Positions 55,081-64,000 of a stretch of 64,000 nt of DNA are shown here, piece by piece; position 1 is the stretch's first letter; every line of letters begins with the position of its first letter. The DNA is from Gautieria morchelliformis (taxonomy: Eukaryota; Basidiomycota; Agaricomycetes; Gomphales; Gomphaceae): assembly GCA_015179125.1 (NCBI GenBank), contig WHVA01000163.1, forward strand, positions 124,001-188,000, read 5' to 3'. The notes beneath the pieces are model-generated. The model saw nothing but the letters and a program-made list of their open reading frames with translations. It had not been told where the DNA came from and did not search any database. A program made the translations under genes and the position numbers.

Positions 55081-58000
55081 TGTGTGGTAGTGTGATCTCC
55101 ACAACCAGCCAGGGTTGCCCTTAATGCAATCCGCTGCTTAACATTCAACGTAAATTTCTCACAGATCTGTAAACACAAGTCAACGGTTGATCTAGGAGGA
55201 TTGTTATTGTCAAAACCAGGTACTGTTGAGCGAGGTTGACGTGATGATGCAACACATACATATTTAATTTCTTCATGTGTGAGTGTTGTACTTACAATGG
55301 ATGAGGCTTGCTGGTTATCAACATCCAACATGTTATGACGATTTTTCATAATCAATGCTTCTTGTTGTTTAATATCTGTCTTCCATCTTTTAATGAGAGC
55401 AGGTGATAAAACGGGCAGAAGTGGGATATTATCTTCTGATGCAAGATGTGAATATTCACCATCAGTTATGAACCAATTAGATGATTGCAACAAGCCAAGT
55501 ACTTTTGTAACATTGGAATCTGTTACTTTCGAAAGGGAGGGGTTCAAATGCAAATCAACATCCACATCTTCATCTGAAGTTGCTAATGCAACACTCATTT
55601 CATTAGGTTTCTTAAACAACTGATTACGTTTACGTATATGTTCAGCATCCCATTCATCCTCACATTCATACATAGCCTCCCAATTACACATTACACGTAA
55701 ACTAAATGCAGAAAATGCATAAGACTCATAGACATCTTCAAAAGACTCATTTTCTAAAATAAGAGGAATAGTTGGGCTGAAAGGTTTGAAGTGTGCTACC
55801 ATAAACAACGCATATTGACGATCATTACTTTTACGAGGAACTGGACAGCCAACAATTCTAGGCACTTGTAAGTTTGATGCTAACTCATACTTTTCAGGAT
55901 CTGTATGTAAAACCAACTCATGTGTCTGTGAAAGGCGATGGGGATATTTCAAGGAAAACCGTCGATAACTGGCACCATGGTTTTCATCAATGTTTTTTAA
56001 TTTCTGAACTCGTACGCAGCGAACAAAGTCATAAAAATTCAACCCGCCCAAATCATCGTCACGGAACCAGTAATCAAACACCTGATTATTGTCAACTAAA
56101 CAACCTTTATAATCCACACTAAGCCGAATAGTAGGATTTTCACAATGTTCCTCAGTTATGTCCAACAACAATGAGTTACATTTCCTGTCTCCATAAAACT
56201 GATGGACATGCATCAGTAACAGTCCTGACGACATCGCAATGGTTTTATGCGACATCCTAGTATCATCTAATCCTCGTAAATATCTTACAGCCTGTTGTCC
56301 ATGGATTTGTTGTTGACGTGTGTATTGGGAAAGACAACGATGTAATAGAAGCTTTGCATGTTCAACATTGTTGGATGAAATTTGGTTGTCAATAGAAGAT
56401 ACTGCGGTAGACATTAAGGATAACATCTCATAGGTTTTAAGGTCTGCTTTAGTGATGTAATCTGTAATATAAAACATGGCAGCTTTTGCAGCATGGCCTG
56501 ATAATATACACTTGATATCGTGATTGTGACGGCTCATTACAAGGATATATGGATTAAAAAAGTTAACAGTTGCATCCCGACACATAAGGAAAACAGAGTT
56601 TGTCTCTTTATCAAAAAACGAATGGTCTATAATCTCATGTGGGAACAAAAAACGACAAGTATTACTCTTACCATACTTATAACATACCTTGCGATGAGTA
56701 TGTCTTTGCAATGATTCACCACACGCTTTTATTTCATAAAGGAAATATTCATTCCAGTCTTGCCATTCAAATTCTGATGCATCCACAGTAGGAAGTAAAC
56801 GTGGTCGTTCAACACGAGGCTCGTAATTAGAAAGGGGCTCATAATCTACATTAGGCAAATCATGGCAACTAATAGATTCAAAATATGCAAAGAAACGTTG
56901 TTCAAAATCAGAATCTATTCTAAGTCGGTGATGTATTTCACACGGGTTAAGACCACCCAACACCCAAATTAGAAAGTGTCCATGAAAATTTGCACATTCT
57001 GTCAATTCTACTGTTCCAGACCATGCTTGCAAATGACCAAGAATACCACCAATGTTACAACTACTATTGGTTTTATAATCCCAACCAAATAAATGTTCAA
57101 ATATACACTGGATAGAAAATGTGAAGAAATCTGATGCAGCCACTGGGTCTTTGGCTAATCTAAGTGCTCACTCTCCTATAGAAACCAAAGCAGGATACTG
57201 AGCTGTCAAATCGACATTGATGTCTCCATACATTAACTGAAACATAGGGCTATGAGCTGCACAAGGATTTAGGGTTAGATAAATAAGAGGCATCCCAAAC
57301 AGTCCAAAATAGCTGCGGATACAATTATGCGCATACAGTTTTGAACTTTGAGAACCAGGAATATGGGCGGAAATCATATTTACACGACATAACAGATCCA
57401 AACCAACCCGATCTTCTGCAGATAAACTTTGTAAACTCTTTTCATGTTCTAAATGAGTAGCTAATCTTTCTAGTTGATGGGATGTTAGATTACTAAACTT
57501 CTTTGCAATTTCTCCAAAGTCCTCACGCCGCACCGTAAAAGATGTGTGCAAGTGACTTAAGCGCCTTTGATATATATTCAACACCACAAACTTAAAAAAT
57601 TTATGATATCAAAAGCAACGGTCATCAAGATCAAGATAATATTCAGCCTGAGGCCGAAACCCAACAGGCATAACACGTCCTTCATCTTCAAAACCACCTG
57701 TACCAAGTGGATACAAAGTAGGAAACATTCCCGGTAGCAATGCAGGATTATTATATTCATTTATAGCATCTCCATGGGCGATGACAAGGTCCGGCACAGT
57801 TGTATCCCGTGGAATCAAGTTACGCAATGCCGATGCTGCAAATGAGCGTGCAGGCATACGAGAATTCTCAGGATCTGATAAACCCATTGCTTCAAGCATG
57901 AAATCCATCTGAGAGTTTTCATTTGAACGATCAGCTGCAGGATGACAAGTAAAGCCCACGGTTTCTTCCTCGAACACTTCATCTGAATGACTGACACGAT

Positions 58001-59681
58001 CATACACAACTCTATCTTCAATACCCGACAAAGTATCATTATCAGGATATTCATCCAATGCAGCAAGTGACAATGGGATATCAGAATACAGTTTGTTATT
58101 CTCCTTCAAAAATAACAAAAAAGTGCAAAGTTTTTGTTTTCGGACCCGAAAAAACATGCCAAGTTTTTGAGGATTAAATTTGCGACGCCCAACGAAAACA
58201 ATTGAGAGGACACCATTTATATCAGCGACAGTATGAGGCAATGATTGAGCGGTAGAAATAACATTCATCTCATGTGCACACGTATTTCCATGATAGAGAA
58301 ATGGATCTTTATCATCGCTAGATTCATACAAACGAGTAACATGAGCGGTGGTTTGGTAAACAGCACAGCACATCTCTTCAATCCAAGTCAAGTCTTGAAG
58401 ATCTACTGGCAACCGACCACGATAAAAGTTGTCTGCCAATGCAAACCGCGGCATTTTTCCTCGTCCTAGAGCATTGTAACAATCTGCACACAAATTAATG
58501 ACTGTACATTGATCTTCATCGCGAAATACAACTGCTTCCTTCCAAAGCAGCAACCCATTCAGTACAGGTGTACAATAAGACACGTCAACATGATCTGTAT
58601 GATTAAAATACTCTGCCAAGAATGGATCCAAGAAACGAAGGATAGCCAAGTTGTGAGGTAATTGCTCATAAGGATGCACGGTTATTGAATGAATGCGCAG
58701 CCCTGTGCGAGCACGGGCACAGCAAGCACAAGACGACGGCAGTACATAACAAGTCTCATTTTTATATGTTCTCATGCAATTTTGAACGACCGTTGCAGAA
58801 ATCATCTGTGGCCAACGACCTACAACGGCTAACCTTTCTTCAAAAACCTTCTCATCCATATCTTCACGAATACTCGCACGCTGCTCTTTTTGAATGATTC
58901 CGTGACGCAAAGTGCGACTGCTCTGTGTCATAACGCGTGTAACATCAATGCCATCTTCGTGACGTAGAATAGAAAGGATGAGCTCTTTTCGTTGCAACGC
59001 AAACTTTGTCTGAAAAGGTTCATAACACATGAACACCTGTACTAAAGAAGAATGGTCGTACTCTTGAAGAGCACGACATCGATTCCGAAAGACCGATATA
59101 AGGCCGTTAGCCAATGATGCAAAGTCTCGACCAATAGCCGGCCTTCTACAGACATGCAAACCTTGAAGACATGATTTAATTTTACATGTATTTAACACTT
59201 GACAAGAAAAGGAAAATGTTTCTGAAAACAATTCATTATACGGCAACTTAACTGGATCCACGGCAGTGTTCTGCTGTATGTGTGTGGGAGGCTGACGCAA
59301 TAGCGAAAACATTTGTGTGCCATATGTACGTTCAAAAACGCTGGCTAACAAATAAGATCGACGTGACCCGACATCGCATTTCACTTCAAGCGAGCGAAGG
59401 TGCGAAAGTAACTCTCCATTAGAACAATTCCCGAAATATTGACAGTGATCATAATAGAAACCGACCAGAATAAGCACCAGGTGCTCCGTAGAACACCGCT
59501 CATACCGTGTACGAGGACGAACTTTACGCAAAGAAGCAAGTAATTCCTTTTTAAGTGCGGATCTCAAAGACAGAATGCGATGTTCGTTATTGAAAATCAT
59601 CCACGATGGATTACCATCGCAACAACGTTCAATATCCAAATTATTTTTCAACTTTAAATCAATTGATATTGATAATTCCAT
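55050..59681 (-). pseudogene. Helitron Rep protein (HUH/Y2), two in-frame TGA, no helicase
   Basis: Rolling-circle replication initiator. Three open stretches (59681-57609, 57608-57168, 57167-55050) lie in one frame, separated only by TGA at 57611-57609 and 57170-57168, each where Arg (CGA) is expected. The first stretch has the DUF6570-type block CADCYNALGRGKMPRFALAD / NFYRGRLPVDLQDLTWIEEM with Cys pairs. The second carries the Helitron_like_N region (GLFGMPLIYLTLNPCAAHSP). The third carries the HUH motif NFHGHFLIWVLGGLNPCEIH (about 56984) and the double-tyrosine helix MFYITDYITKADLKTYEML (Tyr about 56471 and 56459). The frame ends after FTLNVKQRIALRA, where the helicase Walker A should follow. 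Confidence 0.9.
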
Positions 59682-59779
59682 TACATTAATCGAAATAGAT
59701 AGATACTATCAGACACCGATCTGTCAAATGAAGTTACGATGCACAAATCACATGCGGTGGAAAAGACATTCGCGACAGG

Positions 59780-59880
59780 GAGACAAGATGAACGTGTTCC
59801 AGCAGCAAGATGGGGGAGCAGAGGGAGGGAAGCGGGATAACGTATTCAAGCAGTGAGATGGGAGAGGACAGGGAGGGGGG
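59780..59880. repeat. Imperfect ~45-bp direct repeat in the Helitron leader
   Basis: AACGT(G/A)TTC.AGCAG..AGATGG (59790) repeats at 59836, each followed by a G/A-rich stretch. Confidence 0.6.
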
Positions 59881-59912
59881 CGGTGTTTTTTCCCACATCG
59901 TCCAGCCCGTCG

Positions 59913-59922
59913 TTATATATAA
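59913..59922 (-). promoter_or_regulatory. TATA-like element upstream of Helitron Rep
   Basis: TTATATATAA, a self-complementary TATA box in an otherwise GC-richer leader, on the correct side of the Rep start codon. Confidence 0.4.
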
Positions 59923-61016
59923 CACCCTCCCCTATCACTGCAAAAGACTGAGGGTGGAATAGATCCCCTAAGGGGTGTGTCACCCGCCAAGCCTGACATA
60001 GCAAGGAAACGACTCAACCAATAAACCTAATATGATCCCGTACCCGGCAACGCATAAAATCGTTGCATTCCTCACCCGTTCACCTCAATGGACGCCTGCA
60101 CATGAGGAGCACAGGCTGAAAGGCCCAAAATTGAATGCCGTCCATCTGCAAGGAGAGGCTGATACTACGCAGGGAATAAACAAACAGCTAAAAGCCCTCG
60201 TAAAGTAGCAGCGCAGCCGCGCAAGGACGGCGTGTAGCAGAAAACAGGGGTGGTCAGCGTCAATCTGAGTAAGCCAAGGCACGACAAAGATGGAAAGATA
60301 CGGAAAGAGGGACGGACGCTTAAGACGAGACACCACCAGGGACGAAAGACCAATAGGAAGACTCATCCAATAGAATTAATACAATTTCCTCCACAAAACC
60401 GCAAGCACGGTTATTTGCGTTCATACAGCCCTCCCTCTCCTTCAGAGAGAGTCGGGGATCCCAGCCGCGCTCACTACAAATGTGCATGAAAGGTCAACCT
60501 ACGGAACTCTAAAGGGCGTCAAACATTTTGAAGACCGTGGAACCACAAAGCTCGCGGCTTTCATCTTATGAAAGACTAGGTGGGTACCCGCGCTTCATGC
60601 GGGGGTGCAGGTCAAACACCTCAGTAAGGTCAAATGCATCAGTAAGGTCAAGTGCATTGGGGTAAATAGGATGATGCAAAATATATCCCTGTTCATATAG
60701 TATCATGAATCATGTATGCACCCATGGAACAGCCAAACATGCAGAGCTCTCTCTCGACCTCTGGGATGGCCCTCCCAGCAACTCTAGACATGAAAGTGGT
60801 AATGGTCTTGACTGAATCACAGAGATTATAAGATTGCGCCTATTGTCATAATCCACAGGTTTCAAAGCTTGTGCATTGTGAGATAGATCCAATAGTGATC
60901 TTGGGGATCCAGAATTTTGACAATGTGGTTATATCGATATGCCAGCTGATCCTCCGGTGACACTCTCACAGAACCAGAAACAATACCAAAATCAGAAATG
61001 GGGGAAGACCCAAAAT

Positions 61017-61485
61017 GTAACGTGTCCTCACAGGTAGCGTGTCCCCACACGTACCGTGTCCTCACAGGTAGTGTGTCCCCATACGTAATGTGTCCTCACA
61101 TGTAACATGTCCTCACAGGGAGCGTGTCCCCACACATAGCGTGTCCCCACACGTAACATGTCCCACACATAATGTGTCCTCACATGTAACGTGTCCCCAC
61201 AGGTAGCATGTCCTCACACAAAAGGTGTCCCCACATGTAACGTGTCCTCACAGGTAGCGTGTCCCCAAACGTAACGTGTCCTCACAGGTAGCGTGTCCCC
61301 ACACGTAACGTGTCCCACACATAAAGTGTCCTCACATGTAACGTGTCCCCACAGGTAGCGTGTCCTCACACAAAAGGTGTCCCCATACGTAATGTGTCCT
61401 CACAGGTAGCATGTCCCCACACGTAACGTGTCCTCACAGGTAGCATGTCCCCAAACGTAACGTGTCCTCACACATATCAGGGACA
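61017..61485. repeat. 17-bp minisatellite in Helitron B
   Basis: About 27 tandem variants of GTAACGTGTCCTCACAG / GTAGCGTGTCCCCACAC, the reverse complement of the array at 45930-46480. Confidence 0.95.
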
Positions 61486-61489
61486 TGTA

Positions 61490-61975
61490 TCAGTATCTAT
61501 TTTGTGACATATATACAATAGAAAAAGAAACCACATTTAAGCAGCTGTTGTCATTAATTTTAGCAAAGTCAGGATAATTTATTGATATCTACCTTTTAAA
61601 AAAATGTCAAAAAAATGTACACTACATTTAAGCTGAAGCTGGTACTAAGTTTAGCAAAGTCAGGATAATTCATTGATATCTATATTTATTTTTCAAAAAA
61701 AGATAAAAAGAAAACACACTACATTAAAACAGAAGTTGTTATTAACTTTAGCCAAGTCAGAATAAGTTATTGATATCTACTTGCGAAAAAATATCAAAAA
61801 AATGTACAGGATATTTAAGTTGGCAGTGATTAAGGTTAGCAAGTTAGATTTATTGATGTCTATTTGCGAAAAAATATCAAAAAAATGTACAGGATAATTA
61901 AGTTGGCTATTAATAAGTTAGGTTTATTAATATGTATTTGCGAAAAAATATCAAAAAATATACAGGACATTGAAG
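61490..61975. repeat. ~85-bp AT-rich tandem repeats in Helitron B
   Basis: Reverse counterpart of 45525-45920; repeated ATTTGCGAAAAAATATCAAA and TTAGCAAAGTCAGGATAA blocks. Confidence 0.85.
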
Positions 61976-62363
61976 CAGAAGCTGGTGTCAATTCACAGCC
62001 AGAGAAGCCCAGAGACACCCAGAGACACCCAGAGACACACACAAAGACACCCAGAGCCCAGCCAAAGCAATAGTAAGCCCAGCAGTACAGCCAGAACACA
62101 GGAAGACACCAGTGGGGAGTGCGGTGCTGCAGCATCGCTCTCTTTATACTGAGCGAAGGGTCGTGCACGGACCACCCTCGCGTATGGTCGCGATGAACGC
62201 GAACCAGTCACGTGACCTGGGACGCTGCTGCACAGCGTCAATGGTCTGGCCTGGGCCTGGGCCTAGGGCTCGCGGCTGCGCCGCTCGCTCCGCTGACCTA
62301 ATTTTTACGTAACATTATTAGTCAGCGGCGCCCACAACCCACTGCCCCCGTTTCACTCTTAGA

Positions 62364-62560
62364 CTAGGTGGATACCCGCGCTTCGCGCGGGGGTGCAAGT
62401 CAAACGCCTCGGTAAGGTCAAACACATCAGCAAGGTCAAACACCTTGCGTAAATCAAACTTGGGATAAGTCAAACACATTCTGATAAGAAAATTTCTTTC
62501 AGATAAGTAAAACACATTTTATTGATTGAAAGTAGCTCTAAGTAACACATCAAGGTAGGT
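62364..62560 (-). mobile_element. Helitron D 3'-end segment
   Basis: Minus-strand terminus CACCCCCGCGCGAAGCGCGG then GTATCCACCTAG at 62364. Homology to the terminus at 63124 (AAGGTCAAAC, GTAAATCAAACTTGGGATAA, GTAACACATCA) stops near 62560. The sequence after it differs, so this is a 3' end with a different or lost body. Confidence 0.65.
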
Positions 62561-63123
62561 AATGTTATGACCATGCTGCTTGACCAACTCTGGTACCTCC
62601 ATGCCTCCTCTGGCTCTATTCTGCAATGTCCACACTTTGACCTTTTGATCCCCTTGTTCTTTACTATTCACATACTTCCCCTTTTGACTCTATTCACCAG
62701 CCTTCCCTACTTGACCCTTAGCATAGCAAGTCTGGAGCATCAGGAGATCCATTTGTTCCACTATCAATTAGACCCATATTCCCCTTGTTCTTTTGCCTAT
62801 TGATTGTTCTTAGTTCTACCCGGCACCCCCTTGTAGTTCCTCTTGTTCCGTATTAGTTACTTACTCCATTTATCCTAGTTACTTTTGCTTGCACTGGAAT
62901 TGCTTACCTCTACCTTCTGGCACGTTGTCTCAGCTCTTTGTATAAAACCCAGTCATGTGTGCCTCTGTTTTGCAATCAGATAATTGACTTGAATATATCA
63001 CTCCCTTTGCACTGTTTCCTGTTCTTACCACAGCAAGTACTTGCAAGGCCTCTGTCTCTCTGACCTCTGCCTTCCACCTCGATTTCTGATATCCAACTTA
63101 ACTCAATTCTTGAACCCTTACCT
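62561..63123. other. Unassigned segment, possible LTR-like promoter sequence
   Basis: Pyrimidine-rich, with GTATAAAACCC at about 62941 resembling an LTR promoter. It lies between two Helitron termini. No target duplication recognised. Confidence 0.35.
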
Positions 63124-64000
63124 CTAGGTGGATACCCATGCTTTGCATGGGGGTGTAGGTCAAACACCTCGGTAAGGTGAAATGCATCAGCAAGGTCAAA
63201 TGCATTGGGTAAATCAAACTTGGGATAAGTAAAACACATCTCATTGCCATTGAAAGTAGCTATAAGTAACACATCACGATAGGTAATGTCTCTACATATG
63301 TCTGCATGTGCCCAAGTATAGTGTGCATAGCATGTCCTCCATGCACAGTGTGTCCCTCAAATATAGCATGCTTATTGTGTGCCTGGTTTGTAACATGACC
63401 CCACACATAACATGTCCCCAAGTATAGTGTGCGTAGCACGTCCTCCATGCATAGTCTGTCTCCACATGTAGCATGTCCCTGGTTTGTAGCATGTCCCCAA
63501 ACGTAGCGTGCCCCTAAATTATAGCATGTGTGTCCCCCATGCATAGCATGTCCACATGTGTAGCATGTCCCTACATGTAGTGTGTGTAGCATCTGCCTCA
63601 AGTATAGTGTGCAAAGTGTGTCCCCCATGCATAACATGTCCCCCAAGTGTAGTGTGCATAGCATGCCCTTTGTTTGTGGTGTGTCCCCCTGGTATAGCAT
63701 GTGTAGAATGTCCCGTCTTGTAGTGTGTTCCCCATGCATAGTGTGTGTAGTGTGTCCCCTGTTTGTACCGTGTCCCCCAAGCATAGTGTCTGTCCCCAAG
63801 CATAGTATGTCCCCAAGCATAGTATGTCCCCAAGCATAGTGTAATCCCACCATATAGTGTGCACATCCCCATGCATAGTGTGTGTGTGCCCATGCATAGC
63901 ATGCTTGTCCCCATGCATAACAGTGTGTCTCTACGCATAACATGCATGTCCCCAAGCATAGCATGCGTGTCCCCATGCACAACATGCATGTCTCCACGCC
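63124..64000 (-). mobile_element. Helitron C, 3' end and minisatellite (continues past window)
   Basis: Minus-strand terminus CACCCCCATGCAAAGCATGG then GTATCCACCTAG at 63124, followed by A instead of the usual T. The hairpin bases differ from the other termini (CATGC..GCATG for CGCGC..GCGCG) but still pair. A minisatellite fills 63290 to the window end. Confidence 0.7.
63290..64000. repeat. Minisatellite in Helitron C (17-20-bp units)
   Basis: About 40 degenerate units around TATGTCCCCAAGCATAG. Clearly related in pattern (TGTCCCC plus TA-purine spacer) to the arrays of Helitrons A and B but diverged. A 245-codon minus-strand frame through it is a by-product of the repeat. Confidence 0.85.

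Larger units (their letters stand above)
55050..60575 (-). mobile_element. Autonomous-type Helitron, 5' end intact, helicase lost
   Basis: Starts at TC (60575-60574), directly after the CTAG end of the neighbouring Helitron. A leader of about 0.9 kb holds TTATATATAA (59913-59922), about 235 bp before the Rep ATG. The Rep gene runs to 55050, where similarity stops before any helicase motif. No 3' hairpin plus CTAG was found. Confidence 0.8.
60576..62363 (-). mobile_element. Non-coding Helitron B (1788 bp), joined end to end with its downstream neighbour
   Basis: Minus strand: starts TCTAAGAGTGAAACGGGGGC directly after a CTAG end (62364-62367), and ends ...CCCACCTAG at 60576. The next base pair begins TC of the Rep-bearing Helitron. 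Terminal hairpin GCATGAAGCGCGGG-type lies at about 60586-60605. Contents: TATAAAGAGAG (about 62142-62150), CTCTGGGTGT repeats, ~85-bp AT repeats and the 17-bp minisatellite. Homologous to Helitron A at 45.3-46.9 kb in the opposite orientation. Confidence 0.8.

Noticed and set aside
63260..63997. 245-codon minus-strand frame rich in Cys, His, Met and Trp
   Set aside because: It is the translation of the degenerate minisatellite of Helitron C; periodicity matches the DNA unit.
1..64000. CRISPR array or bacterial operon
   Set aside because: Tandem arrays have no spacers, genes contain many small spliceosomal introns, and element families are eukaryotic.

Overview
The window looks like repeat-rich nuclear DNA of a basidiomycete fungus, most likely an Agaricomycete. 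Genes are cut by many 45-65 bp introns with GT...CTAAY...AG signals. The host families (F-box proteins with a conserved acidic C-terminal region, FAD-dependent oxidoreductases with a CGGS-AG nucleotide fold, a secreted-type agmatinase, NACHT-ankyrin proteins, FunK1-like kinases, KRE6/SKN1 glucan-synthesis proteins) are typical of mushroom-forming fungi. Most of the sequence is transposable elements, often nested. No tRNA, rRNA or CRISPR was seen.

Layout: (1) 1-2025 is a Helitron-type fragment, inverted relative to 38.67-39.25 kb and split by a 1.44-kb solo LTR. (2) 2-7.5 kb holds decayed ORFs, a minisatellite and a wrecked Copia relic. (3) 7571-16.1 kb and 22143-26.9 kb are two direct copies of one ~4.8-kb host segment carrying an F-box gene and an FAD-oxidoreductase gene on the minus strand. 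The second copy has the full 9-exon FAD gene. The first lacks its 5' exons, has an indel and is split by an apparently intact 3.72-kb hAT transposon. (4) 17-21.5 kb, between the copies, has P450, gag and KRE6-like relics. (5) 28.5-30.4 kb is an intact multi-exon agmatinase-family gene, with two introns that appear to start with GC. (6) 31.8-39.5 kb is a minus-strand chimera: a Copia pol truncated at its 5' side, carrying a kinase-like gene fragment, abuts a degraded Helitron helicase that holds a solo LTR. (7) 39.8-53.0 kb is a nest: a plus-strand Copia interrupted by a non-autonomous hAT (itself holding a solo LTR), then by an LTR element (itself holding a Helitron), then by a second, minus-strand Copia with both LTRs. 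(8) 53.0-54.6 kb is the truncated C-terminal part of a NACHT-ankyrin gene. (9) 54.9-64.0 kb is a series of minus-strand Helitron units, two of them joined exactly end to end (CTAG directly followed by TC): one codes for a Rep protein with HUH and double-tyrosine motifs but no helicase, others are non-coding and carry 17-bp minisatellite arrays.

How it works together: the intact candidates are the agmatinase, the second-copy FAD oxidoreductase, the two F-box genes and the hAT transposase. Other coding regions are broken by nested insertions, small indels, or in-frame TGA codons where an Arg CGA codon is expected, which suggests CpG methylation and deamination of repeats. Target-site duplications give the insertion order at most nested junctions. 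The large Copia at 47.8-53.0 kb lacks one and seems to mark a rearrangement breakpoint.
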